Positions 10,306 to 23,543 are shown, counted from the stretch's first letter. The stretch: DNA of 64,000 nt from Pteria penguin (GCA_035048485.1 CM068585.1:57613121-57677120); one strand, 5' to 3'. Made by a program: numbers and translations. Notes: generated from the sequence alone by a model not told the origin.

Positions 10306-11304
10306 GTACGTGTACTTATTTTAGCGGGATTCATATTTTAGCGCAATTAGCGTTGTTCAAAGTGCGCTAATTCATGACTACGCTAATATAAAGTACATGA
10401 GATCGATAGAATTAAATAGGCACTTCCGTTTCAACTCTATACAGTAGTTGTGTCTGTCAAATAAATATCAGGAACAAATTCATCATATATTTTGATAAAG
10501 CATAAAGAGGACACAAGTAACGATCGATTAAAGATGTTTGCATTACCGGACACTGTCGATATGATGATCACAAAACCAACGCAAGAATTAAAAAAAAACG
10601 TGGTTTGAAGTTTAGGAATTAATCCCCCGCTAAGCATATCGCTTCTACAATACCGTCTATTACGTAATTATAGGCAAAGAGCGGCCAGCGATACAAGTAA
10701 TTTATCTCATATCAACTTATGAAAACAATGACTTCGTCCGCAAAACGTAAGAATGGCACATTGTTTTCTATAAGTCTTTCTTTAAAAAAAAAATTATTAC
10801 TTATCATTATAACTAGGTGTTTTGCTTTCAATGATGTGGTAGGTTATTGGATAAACATGAATGAAATGAGGTTGTATTTGATTCACTGTATATACTGTGA
10901 GCAAGGTAATTGACCCGACGCTTGTCATTCAAGCCAATCAACGGTTTAACAGCTCCAGGTACATGTACTCGTTAATTATGTCCAATGGCTTTTGATTGAT
11001 TTTTGTTTAACGTCACACCACGAATATTTCACGTATATGGTGACGGCTGTGTCCAATGGCAAACGTGTCATACCAGCCGATTCGACAATCGCACGTGTGG
11101 CATATATTTCAATTCCTCGTAAGTAAGATACTTAAACGCGCTATTTTTTACCCAAAAACTGTTTTGAATGCGCTGATTTAATGGATAAATTGCGCTAATC
11201 GAACATGACAAATGCGCTAATTCATGACTACGCTAAAATATTGCCGACCCCTCTTTCGAGCATTTTGCGCTAAAATTTGATTGCGCTAATATATGTACTC
11301 GTAC
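10306..11304. mobile_element. 1.0-kb element with hairpin ends rich in GCGCTAA motifs
   Basis: The ends are inverted copies of GTACGNGTAC-TAT-TTAGCG (left from 10306, right to 11304). Each end also contains an internal inverted repeat of TTTTAGCGCAATTAGCG-type and GCGCTAATTCATGACTACGC sequence; the latter is present at 10362 and 11214. The centre is AT-rich without a transposase and holds a SINE fragment at 10993-11060. Related GTGCGCTAATATAAATT words occur at 47430-47570. Interpreted as a non-autonomous DNA transposon. Confidence 0.65.
10993..11060 (-). mobile_element. 3'-end fragment of SINE family 1
   Basis: TTGATTGATTTTTGTTTAAC, CGTCACACCACGAATATTTC and CACGTATATGGTGACGGC match the reverse complement of the SINE 3' end and tail. 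The rest is absent. Confidence 0.7.
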
Positions 11305-12820
11305 TTTTTTAAAAACTTTTATACGTTTCGATGTTTTCGTTACACAGAGTTACTTTCCATTTGGGACGATATCTGACGTAAAACAATTATGAAATACGCA
11401 TTTATAATTATGACGTCATCAAATTCTATGGAGACCGATTTAAAACTTATGAAAAAGATAGTCCACAAATGACGTTTTCATAGGAAACTGATGACGTCAT
11501 ACTTGTTTTGCGTGAGATACCTCCCAACTGGGAAATAACCCGAAAAGACTCAATAAAGAAACTACTGTTCATTTTGCATTTTATATTTCTCTCATGATCA
11601 TTATAATAAATTATACTTGAGTGCATGCAATGTTCGAAAATTGCATACGATATTCTTCAGATATATTCCTCAACAAGAAAGGATTGTATTTACTTGTAAT
11701 TCTAAATAATTGGTTATCATTTTGAATGCATCTATGAGCAACACCAATCTTCCTACATCGACATTTGTAGTTTTACGTTATCAACAATCGAACGTAGATG
11801 CAGCTCTGTTTACGAGACAGTCAAACACGGTTTACAGTTATTGTGATAATTTTCGTACATATATACGTATAAATTCAGTGGTCCCAAGTGCATGAATATA
11901 GCAAACGTCACACTAACGAGAAGTTAGCATCATGTTATGCAAGGACTGCATTCAACTGTACAATTAGAACTATGACGAGTGAATCATTATACAACTGAAT
12001 GTAACTGCAACATACCGAGGACACAGAATATGTCATAGAATCTATTAGATAAATTCAGAAATATACGTAGAGGGAATCATATGCTAGTATTATAAAACCA
12101 ATAAGTAATTACTTTGATTACATGAATTTTTTGAAGGTCATCAATGTTTTTTAAATATGAGAAAATATATACGTTTTAACTTTCTGCACCGGATGGGCAT
12201 TTCTACAACTAATGCCTCTTCAGTGCTGCTCATGTCCGAATAATTTGACGTCAACGTAAAATGACGCAACTCTTTACAGCATATTATCGTATGTCCAGCA
12301 TAGAATGCAATATAAGATCAATAGTAAGAAGGTTTATAAGTGTCGTTGATATAATGGCCAAGTGTTCGATATCAGTGTGATGTTCCTGGAGTGGACAGAG
12401 TTGTCCAATGATATGACGCAAGATATATAATCTGACGACTGGCGATAGAAGCAATTTGCCGGAAAAAGACCATCATTATTATCCCGACAGATATAAAACA
12501 TAGCTTACATTCACATGTCACAAAATCCTTAATGCTCGGGTGGATCACAAATATTGGGAATTTATGCAGCTCGTTGGTATAAATGCCTTTGTATAAGTGT
12601 CATGATCTTCATGCAGAGTTTGAGAATCAACAGAAAAACATGATGTTCTTTCTTCACATTTTAATAGGAGCATTGAATATATCTCCTCGTAAGCTTTGAT
12701 TCTCATATGATATATATAATAGCTACTTTAGATTTAGTATGCAATAAGGCAATAAGTATTATACTTTAGGAGATTCAGTGTAGATTTTCACTCTGATCTA
12801 AAAATATACCGCTTGTGCCT
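11305..12820. other. no recognisable gene or repeat
   Basis: AT-rich with short open frames only. No splice-framed exon, known motif or tandem repeat was seen in this 1.5 kb. Confidence 0.4.
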
Positions 12821-12823
12821 ATG

Positions 12824-13690
12824 ACACTATCCTGGAGAATATGCAGTTTGCTGTACCAGAGAGTTCGGAGAGTTTCTTCTTTCTACATGTTCTTTACACT
12901 ATCCAAGAGAATATGCAGTTTGCTGTACCAGAGAGTTCGGAGAGTTTCTTCTTTCTACATGTTCTTTACACTATCCAGGAGAAAATGCAGTTTGCTGTAC
13001 CAGAGAGTTCGGAGAGTTTCTTCTTTCTACATGTTCTTTATACTATCCTGGAGAATATGCAGTTTGCTGTACCAGAGTTCGGAGAGTTTCTTCTTTCTAC
13101 GTGTTCTTTACACTATCCCTGGCAAATAAGTAGTTTGCTGAACCAGAGAGTCGGAGAGTTTCTTCTTTCTACATGTTCTTTACATTATCCTGGGGAATAA
13201 GCAGTTTGCTGAACCAGAGAGTTCGGAGAGTTTCTTCTTTCTACAAGTTCTTTACACTATCCTGGGGAATAAGCAGTTTGCTGAACCAGAGAGTTCGGAG
13301 AGTTTATTCTTTCTGCATGTTCTTTACACTATCCTGGGGAATATGCAGTTTGCTGAACAAGAGAGTTCGGAGAGTTTCTTCTTTCTACATATTCTTTACA
13401 CTATCCTGGGGAACAAGCAGTTTGCTGAACAAGAGAGTTCGGAGAGTTTCTTCTTTCTACATATTCTTTACACTATCCTGGGGAATATGCAGTTTGCTGA
13501 ACCAGAGAGTTCGGAGAGTTTCTTCGTTTTACATGTTCTTTACACTATCTTGGGGAATATGCAGTTTGCTGAACCAGAGAGTTCGGAGAGTTTCTTCGTT
13601 TTACATGTTCTTTACACTATCCTGGGGAATATGCAGTTTGCTGAACCAGAGAGTTCGGAGAGTTTCTTTTTTATACATGTTCCGTATTTA
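12824..13690. repeat. 72-bp minisatellite (about 12 units)
   Basis: The unit contains CAGTTTGCTGAACCAGAGAG, TTCGGAGAGTTTCTTCTTTC, TACATGTTCTTTACACTATC and CTGGGGAATATG. The period is 72 bp, which keeps two plus-strand frames open (24-residue repeats). Early units have CTGTACCAG and later ones CTGAACCAG or CTGAACAAG, so copies change gradually along the array. Small indels near 13070-13150 break the frames. I do not regard the frames as genes. Confidence 0.95.
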
Positions 13691-13879
13691 CAAGGATAAC
13701 TTAGATACGTCCGAAATTTCTTTTTTCACTTGGAACCGAATGTTGAAATAGTTGCTATGCCTTCTCTACTGAAGGTTCCGATATGTGCATTATTACATTT
13801 CCAGTATTATACAATTATGTATGCAATATACAGGTTGGGAGAAAGGCAATAAAGACTGTATAGCTGAATAAATGTAAAA

Positions 13880-14045
13880 TTAAAACCCAAGGTCACGATG
13901 GGAGTGGCATGTAACAGATCCTTCTCTGCTTAGGATAGATCCGTTGTAAAGTTATAATTTTCTCTGCAATGTATCAGGCAGATGTCGAGAACATATACAT
14001 AAAATAATTGTGGAATTTAAAACGTGAAAATAATCAACCAACAAT
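13880..14045 (+). mobile_element. 3' two-thirds of a SINE family 1 copy
   Basis: The order AAACCCAAGGTCACGATGGG, CTTCTCTGCTTAGG, CAATGTATCAGGCAGATG, ATAAAATAATTGTGG matches the SINE body, ending in an AATCAACCAAC tail. The tRNA head is lost. Confidence 0.7.
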
Positions 14046-14426
14046 ATCCGTTTCACATGTTAAACCCTCCACAGGGAACATTTCTACGAGTTCCACACTA
14101 CAAAGGGAACTAGTGTTCACAAGTCACATTGTCATGTAATGACTATATGACTAAATGGAATGCTTAATACTTGTATTTCTTTTTTCACAAAATCCTCTTA
14201 ATAAACGAATCTATTTAAATTTAATTAATTAGTTCCAAGTGCTTAAATATAAGAATATTTCCCTAACAGTTTCCGATTTATTTGCTTTTGTTACATGACA
14301 CGAATATCATCAACCTGAACCGAAGAATACAATACATGATTAGATGGATAAATATCAATTCTATAATCCAAAACCTAAAATGAGCAAATATGGAGAACAA
14401 ATAAAGCAAAAAACACCAAAGTTTAC

Positions 14427-14992
14427 TAAGGAGTGAGCGAGAGTAGGTGCCCGGGATACCAAGGAGAGAGTAAGATCAGATGCCCGGGACACAAAGGAAT
14501 GAGTGAGATCAGGTGTGAGGGATACTAAGGAGTGAGTGAGATCAGATGCCCGGGATACTAAGGAGTGAGTGAGATCAGATGCCCGGGATACTAAGGAGTG
14601 AGTGAGATCAGATACCCGGGATACTAAGGAGTGAGTGAGATCAGGTGCCCGGGACACTAAGGAGGTGAGTGAGATCAGGTGCCCGGGATACAAAGAAAGG
14701 AGTGAGATCAGATGCCCGGGGCACTAAGAAGTGAATGAGATCAGGTGTACGGAATACTAAGGAGTGAACAAGTTTAAGTACCAGGGACACGAACGAGTGT
14801 GTGAGATCAGATGCCCAGGACAGTAAGTAGCGAATGAGATGTTGTGCGGAATATTAAGGAGTGATGCCCGAGACACCAAGGAGTGAGTGAGGTCAGGTGT
14901 GAATGATACTAAGGGGTGAGTGATATCAGGTGCCCGGGCACTGAAAAGTGAGTGAGATCACCTGCCTGGCATAAGGAGTGGATGAGATCAGT
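14427..14992. repeat. 33-bp minisatellite, left block (about 17 units)
   Basis: Same unit as 17259-21985 (GGTGCCCGGGATACTAAGGA then GTGAGTGAGATCA), with more divergence. The array is cut at 14992 by a TIR element and resumes at 17259. Confidence 0.93.
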
Positions 14993-17258
14993 GGGCCGTT
15001 TCACAAAGAATCATAAGTATTTTCCGTACGTATTTTACTTACGGATTCCTTAAGTAAATCCGTACGTACGTTTCACTAACGTTTCCATAACTTTATGGAA
15101 AATCCGCAATAGTTACGGAATTTCTTTTTCCATCAGTATCGATGCCGAGCGCATTTTCACTAACTTTTGGAGTAAACAATCCATTTTCAGTTTAAACTAC
15201 GATGGACGTGGTTATAAAACGGCGTCATTGATTGACTGCATGGTTCTTGTTTAACCATTATAGTGCCAATGTTTTTGAAAAGGCAAGATTTACGTCATGC
15301 AGCAGTGGATGACGTCATTGTGACGTTATGTCGTGGCGTGTCGCTCCTGCTGTATGCGCTATGTGGAAAAGTATGGTATCTTTGAGCTGTTATATCTCAG
15401 GACTGGTTAATAGTAGAGGCATGCTTTACACGTCATTAAAAAGAAAGCATTTTAAACTTTTAATTGATATTAAGATATTGCTATTGACGTATTCATTGAA
15501 GTAGTTATATATGTACCACAAAGGCAGATTTTACAATGACATATATGTATTTGTTTTCCAAATAGCCTCAATTTCCCCAAAGCAAGGTTTTAAACTTGCT
15601 ACTCGAGTAGGACTTGGGGAGGGACGTATCACAAACGCTTGGCTCGTGAAGATGAATAACCTCTGAATGCGTGGATATGGCGTGCTTTGTAAATCTGGCG
15701 AAGGGATAATACCCAGGATGCTGAAATATAACCAAGTATAGATTAAATCTGAGTGAAATATGGTGTCACAAAGGAGACGGGCAAGATATTTTTATACACG
15801 TGATAATTACTCCAGCACACGCGATATGTACAAAAATGGTAGTTTTTGTGAGAGACTAAAGGCCGATTGAGATTTAATGTCCCCTCGCTTTCGCCAAAGT
15901 TGGGGAACAATAATTTGTGTATGCCTAGGATAGGGGAGTTTTAAAGGTCAACCTTTAAACAGACGCATAAAATGTGAGAAATTTCAAAAGTGGAGAAGAT
16001 CACGTTATCACGTCCAAAAAGCAAATTGTTGCAATGCAAAATGCCCGTTGTATATAGAGTTGAACCTATAAGAATGCTTAGGTTTGGTACTGAAAGGGTT
16101 TTTAGGACTCTGCATGTGTCTTAGACAGGACCTTCGGAATGGAAGTTTTCAACATCATAGCTCCAAGATATACGTTTCGTCATGACGAGAAGTAATCTAC
16201 ATGTATGCGCAAGTACTCTCGCATTGTCCGTTTATTCTGTAGATGTTTTTCTTCTACATAAAAAGAAAAAATGTGGAAAGGAATAAAATATAACCTTGTA
16301 ATAATAAACATATCATTTGGATGATTCACTATAAAAATCTATAATTTATAAATCAAGAAAAAAAAATATTCAAAAGACGAGGTCAGTGTCTATTCCAGTG
16401 TCTACTTCATTGGGTACTGTCTGGAAGGGGACACATGATAATTGTTTTAAACAGTGCGCCCCGCCCCCTCCCTGGATCTGCGCCTATTCGGCTTTCGTTT
16501 TTAAACTAGATGAGAACTATTCTGGCCTTGGGACTAGTCATACAATCAGTGACATACACTACAATTAAATAATCGAAATATGCCTTTCGTCACTAACTTT
16601 ATATTTTTTGTGTCACTGTCAGCCCGTTTTGCAAAAGCGAATCAAGAATCTTTCAACAGCTTAGTCAAATGTCTCTGTCCAACTGTCGTCTCCTAGTATT
16701 TGATAGACCGGAATGAAATTTATGGACTAATATGCAGAGACGCCCCTGTTGAAATCTCCAATGTAAAGATAATTTTAGTATATACGGGTAATTGTTGGAT
16801 AGTCGTTTTTGTTTGTGTCGTTATACTTGCTAAAATATTATCAATGCTTATATATAATGGCCAGAATAGAATGTGACCTATATGTGGGTGGATCTATATC
16901 CCTCTTGACCACGTCCACCAAATTAAGGAGGCGCTCTCGTGATAGGCGATATCGCTAGATCAACTCTCTGTCATTCAGGGTGTCCAGCACTTGAGTCTTA
17001 TCGCGAAATACTCTCTCTTTTTTTCTTTGCTTGTCTGCTGCTGTATTAATTAAAAACACAGCAACCATATTTATGGAAAAATAGCACTTAAGGAAATTCC
17101 TTAAGTAGTTACGACACCTTTTAGCTGTCCATAAAGATACGGATTTTCCGTAACGAAAATTTTACGTAACTCATGTTATGATTCTTTGTGAAACGGACTT
17201 AAGGAAGTTTTTGTACGTACGTAAAATATCGTACGTATGATTCTTTGTGAAACAGCCT
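14993..17258. mobile_element. 2.27-kb TIR element inserted in the 33-bp array
   Basis: The left end reads GGGCCGTTTCACAAAGAATC and the right end is its near-complement (GATTCTTTGTGAAACAGCC). Further inverted matches of CCTTAAGTA and TACGTACG type lie inside both ends (15040-15070, 17095-17230). The flanking minisatellite continues in phase across the insertion with a CAG overlap. The 2-kb interior has no recognisable transposase and only short frames, so it is probably non-autonomous. Confidence 0.75.
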
Positions 17259-20200
17259 GCAGGTGCCCGGGATAATAAGGAGTGAGTAAGAGCGTGTGCC
17301 CGGGATACTAAGGAATGAGTGAAATCAGGTATCTGGGATACTAAGGAATGAGTTAAAACAGGTGCCCGCGATACTAAGAAGTGAGTGAGATCAGGCGCCC
17401 GGGACACTGAGGAAGAGAGTGAGATCAGGTGCCCAGGACGCTAAGGAGTGAGTGGGTTCAGGTACCCGGGATAACAAGGAGTGAGTGAGACCATGTGCCC
17501 GCTATACTAAGGAATGAGTGAGATCAGGTGTCCAGGACGCTAAGGAGTGAGTGGGTTCAGGTGCCTGGGACACTAAGAAGTGAGTGAGATCAGGTGCCTG
17601 GGATACTAAGAAGTGAATGAGATCAGGTGCCCGGGATACTTAGGAATGAGTGAGATCAGGTACCTGGGATACTGAGGAATGAGTTACAACAGGTGCCCGG
17701 GATACTAAGAAGTGAGTGAGATCAGGCACCCAGGACACTAAGTGAGTGAGATCAGGTGCCCGGGATACTAAGGAGTGAGTGAGATCAGGTGCCCGGGACG
17801 CTAAGGAGTGAGTGAGATCAGGAGCCTGGGACACTAGTGAGTGAATGAGATCAGGTGCCCGGGACGCTCAGAAGTGAGTGAGATCAGGCACCCGGGACAC
17901 TAAGTGAATGAGATCAGATGCCTGGGATACTAAGGAGTGAGTGAGATCAGGTGCCCGGGACACTAAGGAATGAGTGAGATCAGGTGCCCGGGATACTAAG
18001 GAATGAGTGAGATCAGGTGCGCGGGATACAAAGGAGTGAGTGAGATCACAACCCGGGGGCACTAAGAAGTGAGCGCGATCAGGTGTGCAGGATACTAAGG
18101 AGTGAACGACATTAGGTGCCCAGGACACTAAGGAATGAGTGAGAGCATGTGTCCGCGATACCAAGGAATGAGTGAGATCTGGTGCCCGGGACACTAAGGG
18201 GTGAGTGAGATCAGGTGCCCAAGACGCTAAGTAGTGAGTGGGTTCAGGTGCCTGGGACACTAAGGAGGGAATGAGATCAGGTGCCCGGGATATAAGGAAT
18301 GAGTGAGATCAGGTACCTGGGATACTGAGGAATGAGTTACAACAGGTGCCCGGGATAATAAGCAGTGAGTGAGATCAGGTGCCCGGGACACTAAGGAAGT
18401 GAGTGAGATCAGGTGCCCGGGATACAAAGGAGTGAATGAGATCAGGTGCCCGGGATAATAAGGAGTGAGTGAGAGCATGTGTCCGCGATACTAAGGAATG
18501 AGTGAGATCAGGTGTCCGGAACACTAAGGGATGAGTGAGATCAGGTGCCCGGGACACTAAGGAAGTGATTGAGATCAGGTGCACGGGATACAAAGGAGTG
18601 AGTGATATGCCCGGGACACTAAGGAAGTGAGTGAGATCAGGTGCCCGGGATACTAAGGAGTTTATGAGATCAGCTGCCCGGGATACTAAGGAATGAGTGT
18701 GATCATGTGCCCGCGATACTAAGGAATGAGTGAGATCAGGTGCCCGGGACACTAAGGAGTGAGTGAGATCAGGTGCCCAGCACGCTAAAGAGTGAGTGGG
18801 ATCAGGTGCCCGGGACACTAAGGACTGAATGAGATTAGGTGCCTGGGATACTAAGAAGTGAGTGAGATCAGGTGCCCGGGATACTAAGGAATGAGTGAAA
18901 TCAGGTACCTGGGATACTGAGGAATGAGTTAAAACAGGTGCCCGGGATACTAAGAAGTGAGTGAGATCAGGCGCAGGGGACACTGAGGAAGTGAGTGAGA
19001 TCAGGTGCCCGGGACGCTAAGGAGTGAGTGAGATCAGGTGCCCGGGATACTAAGGAGTGAATGAGATCAGGTGCCCGGGACGCTTAGGAGTGAGTGGGTT
19101 CAGGTGCCTGGGACACTAAGGAGTGAATGCGATCAGGTGCACGGGACACGAAAGAGTGTGTGAGACCAGGTGCCCAGGATATAGAGAATGAGTGAGATCA
19201 GGTACCTGGGATACTGAGGAATGAGTTACAACAGGTGCCCGTGATACTAAGAAGTGAGTGAGATCAGGCGTACGGGACACCGAGGAAGTGTGTGAGATCA
19301 GGTGCCCGGGATACTAAGGAGTGAGTGAGATCATATGCCCGGGACTCTAAGGAGTGAGTGAGATCATGTGCCTCGCACACTAAGAAGTGAGTGAGATCAG
19401 GTGCCCGGGAAATTAAGGAGTGAATGAGATCAGGTGCCCGGGACACTAAGGAGTGAGTGAGATCAGGTGCCCGGCATACTAGGAGTGAATGAAATCAGGT
19501 GTCCGGGATAATAAGGAGTGTTTGAGACCAGGTGCCCGGGACGGTAAGGAGTGAGTGAGATCAAGTGCCCGAGACACTAAGGAGGGAGTGCGATCAGGTT
19601 CCCGGGATACTGAGTGAGTGAGATCAGGTGCCCGGCACACTAAGGAATGAGTGAGATCAGGTGCCCGGGATACTAAGGAATGAGTGACATCAGGTGCCCG
19701 GGATAATAAGGAGTGAGTGAGATCAGGTGCACGGGATATAAGGAATGAGTGAGATCAGGTACCTGGGATACTGAGGAATGAGTTACAACAGGTGCCCGTG
19801 ATACTAAGAAGTGAGTGAGATCAGGCGTACGGGACACTGAGGAAGTGAGTGAGATCAGGTGCCCGGGATACCAAGGAGTGAACGACATTAGGTGCCAGGG
19901 ACACGAAGGAGTTTGTGAGATCAGATGCCCAGGACACTAAGTAGCGAATAAGATCAGTTGTGCGGGATATTAAGGAGCGAGTTCGATCAGGCGCCCGGGA
20001 CACTAAGCAGTGAGTGAGATAAGGTGCCCGGGACACTAAGGAAGTGAGTGAGATCAGGTGCCCGGGATACTAAAGAGTGAATGAGATCAGGTGCCCGGGA
20101 TAATAAGGAGTGAGTGAGAACATGTGTCCGCGATACTAAGGAATGAGTGAGATCAGGTGCCCGGGACATTAAGGGATGAGTGAGATCAAGTGCCCAGCAC

Positions 20201-21985
20201 GCTAAGGAGTGAGTGGGATCAGGTGCCTGGGACACTAATGAGTGAATGAGATCAGGTGCCCCGGATACTAAGAAGTGAGTGAGATCAGGTGCCCGGGATA
20301 CTAAGGAATGAGTGAAATCAGGTACCTGGGATACTGAGGAATGAGTTAAAACAGGTGCCTGGGATACTAAGAAGTGAGTGAGATCAGGCGCCCGGGACAC
20401 TGGGGAAGTGAATGAGATCAGGTGCCCGGGACGCTAAGGAGTGAGTGAGATCAGGCGCCTGGGAAACTAAGGAGTGAGTGAGATCAGGTACCCGGGACAC
20501 TAAGGAATGAGTGAGATCAGGTGCCCGGGATACTAAGGAGTGAGTGAGATCATGTACCCGCGATACTAAGGAATGAGTGAGATCAGGTGCCCGGGACACT
20601 AAGGAAGTGATTGAGATCAGGTGCACGGGATACAAAGGAGTGATTGAGATCAGATGCCCGGGGCACTAAGAAGTGAATGCGATCATGTGTGCGGGATACT
20701 AAGGAATGAACGACATTAGGTGCCAGGGACACAAAGGAGTGTTTGAGATCAGATGCCCAGGACAGTAAGTAGCGAATAAGATCAGTAGTTCGTAATATTA
20801 AGGAGCGAGTTAGATCAGGTGCCCAGATACTAAGCAGTGAGTGAGATCAGGTGCCCGGGACACGAGGGAGTGAGTGAGACCAGATGTGAAGGATACTAAG
20901 GAGTGAGAACAATCAGCTGCCCGGGACACTAAGAAGTGAGTGAAATCAGGTGCCTGGGAAACGAAGGAGTGAATGGGATCAGGTGCCCGGGACACTAAGG
21001 AGTGAGTGAGATCAGGTGCCCGGCATACTAAGGAGTGAATGAGATCAGGTGCCCGAGATAATAAGGAGTGAGTGAGATCAGGTGCCCGGGACACTAAGGA
21101 ATGAGCGAGATCAGGTGCCCGGGACACTAAGGAGTGAGTGAGATCAGGTGCCCGGGACACTAAGGAGTGAGTGAGATCAGGTGCCCGGGACACTAAGGAA
21201 TGAGTGAGATCAGGTGCCCGGGATAATACGAAGTGAGTGAGATCAGGTGCCCGGGACACTAAGGATGTAAATGAGATCAGGTGCCCGGGATACAAAGGAG
21301 TGAGTGATATCAAATGCCCCCGGCACTAAGAAGGGAGTGATATCAGGTGTGCGGTATACTAATGAGTGAACAAGATTAGGTGCCAGGGACACAAAGGAGT
21401 GTGAGATCAGATGCCCAGGACACTAAGTAGCGAATGAGTTTAGTTATGCGGGATATTAATGAACGAGTTAGATCAGATGCCCGAGAAACGAAGGAGGGAG
21501 TGAGACCAAGTGTGAGGGATAATAAGTAATAAGTGAGATCAGGTGCCCGGGATACTAAGAAGTGAGTGAGATCAGGTGCCCGGGATACTAAGGAGTGAGT
21601 GAGATCAGGTGCCCGGGATGCTAAGTAGTCCGTGAGATCAGGTGCCCGGGACACTAAGGAGTGAGTAAGATCGGGTGCCCGGGATAATAAGGAATGAGTG
21701 AGAGCAGGTGCCCTAGACACTAAGAAGTGAGTGAGATCAGGTACCCGAGACACTAAGGAGTGAGTGCGATCAGGTGCCCGGGATACTGAGGAGTGAGTGA
21801 GAGCAGGTGCCCGGAATACTAAGGAGTGAGTGCGATCAGGTGCCCGGGATGCTAAGTAATCCGTGAGATCAGGTGCCCGGGACACTAAGGAGTAAGATCA
21901 GGTGCCCAGGACACTAAGGAGTGAGTGCGATCAGGTGCCCGGGATGCTAAGGAGTGAATGAGATAAGGTGCCCAGGATACTAAGC
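17259..21985. repeat. 33-bp minisatellite, main block (about 143 units)
   Basis: Unit 33 bp: GGTGCCCGGGATACTAAGGA followed by GTGAGTGAGATCA, with CACTAAGG/TACTAAGG and GCCCGGG/ACCTGGG variants that recur in blocks (the ACCTGGGATACTGAGGAATG variant appears near 17660, 18310, 18905, 19205, 19755 and 20325). The minus strand reads as an 11-residue repeat (SRAPDLTHSLV) in several frames of 130-200 codons; these are by-products of a period divisible by three. At the right end the last unit runs into GCATCTCCCGCTTGCTAGCA, which is 3'-tail sequence of the RT element at 59.3 kb. Confidence 0.97.
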
Positions 21986-22012
21986 ATCTCCCGCTTGCTA
22001 GCAACACTTTGA
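21984..22012 (-). mobile_element. short piece of RT-element 3' tail at the end of the 33-bp array
   Basis: GCATCTCCCGCTTGCTAGCA followed by ACAC matches 59350-59375 with one difference. It joins directly to the last 33-bp unit, as a unit-like segment joins the same tail at 59.3 kb. Confidence 0.75.
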
Positions 22013-22855
22013 TATTAAAAATTAATGTTTAATGGAAATTTCAATTAAAGTAATACGAAGTATATTAAATCTCCACGTATTTCATAGAGTTATCTTTGCG
22101 TAATGATAATTCAAATATTATGTATTTATAAAGAATGACAATGATTATCCTGTAGTTTTAAGAATATATCTGATGGTTATTGGGATCACTATAATCAAGA
22201 TTCAGTCTGTTTCACTGGACGAGTCAATTTCGAGAGAAATCCATTATATTAGATATTTCAAATTTGTTGAAGTTTCGATAATTGTGATTCCTTATTTAAT
22301 TCTTTTTAATGGCTCCTGGATCCACTCTTTTCGTTTAAACGCTAATGGACGGTCGAATCACGTCCTTAAATGTACATTTAACTTTTGAAATCTTATAACA
22401 CCAGCATACAGTAAATGTTTACAAGTTGCAAGTTACAAAACCAGTATTCAGTAAGTTGTATACATGTATATAATGTGTCTTTATTACCCACTCTTGTCTT
22501 GTTTTGCCTGGTTTTGTTCCCTAACTATGCAAAGTTCTTTTTCGATTAAGAAGACTTACATGAACTCACCAATGTTAGGTCATAGCAAAGAAACACGTAC
22601 AATAGATGGTTATACAGTCAGGGATTCACTCTTTCGTTACAGAGATAAAACGATTTAGTGAACTCTTATGTAAATACACAATAAAGCTATAAAATAACGT
22701 TAAAATCAGTTTACTTACAATGATGTACGTTTCAGAGCTGCTGTACAGTCGCTGTATGAAGTGTAGTGTGAATCTCAAATTTTATTTAACTTCCTTGTTA
22801 ATACAATATGACAACTAGCGTTAACTGTGCGTAGATATATCTATTGATATCAACT
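22013..22855. other. no recognisable gene
   Basis: AT-rich; short frames only. Confidence 0.35.
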
Positions 22856-22859
22856 AGAT

Positions 22860-23170
22860 TAAAACGTATATTTATTCAGTTCCCCGTAGGGTATGCGGGT
22901 GGTAAGATTAGGAATAGGACATCCCTTTGATTATTTCTGTATTATTCTAGTAAATTAGGAACCCGGGGAAGGTCTCTTTACTAGATTATTGAGTACCCTC
23001 CTTTATGCCGGAGACGGGATTTTACCACATTAGGCACCAAGTTTGCCGAGGGTGCATCCCGTGTCGTTGAAGGCCGGGATCCTGGTAGCTGAGGATATTT
23101 TCAAGCTATGGCCTGTGTCGTGGATTGTACATGGGGCCTATCGTCAGCTAGCAGGAAGAGCTAGCTTCTA
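22860..23170. repeat. dispersed repeat, related to 1372-1530
   Basis: Contains CCCCGTAGGGTATGCGGG near 22882 and GGGATCCTGGTAGCTGAGG near 23070. The latter region matches 1420-1500 in reverse complement. GC content is higher than the surroundings. The class is not determined. Confidence 0.55.
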
Positions 23171-23543
23171 ATTAATCCGATTTATCATGTCTAGTCTTCA
23201 TCTATAAATATCATTCACTTCCACTTTGTGACCTATTTCTTTATTAAAATACCTTATCTTTAAAACCAGATGTGTTTGAGAGGGGTGTGACGGTGGGTCA
23301 ATAGCAAATATTGAAGTGTATTTGCAGGTCATAGACTGTAAATATTATCGTACTGAAAGGTTGATTTTGTTTTAATTGACTATTCATTTGTTTATGTATC
23401 ATTCTTTAGTCCTAGTCAAACCATGTGATTACTTCAGTGCATTGCTTCATCCATTCAGACAGTGCGTCAAGTTCAACATCCTCTTTTTTCTCCCATCTCC
23501 TAGTATATCCCTTCCATGAGTTCATAATAATAGACACTTTGGC

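Noticed and set aside
12824..13751. Plus-strand frames of 192 and 119 codons with 24-residue repeats
   Set aside because: By-product of a 72-bp period. Two overlapping frames are open at once and indels break both.
17259..21985. Minus-strand frames of 130-200 codons made of an 11-residue repeat (SRAPDLTHSLV)
   Set aside because: The period is 33 bp, so open frames are automatic. They start and stop at random indels, have no signal peptide or splice context, and the unit is retroelement-tail DNA.
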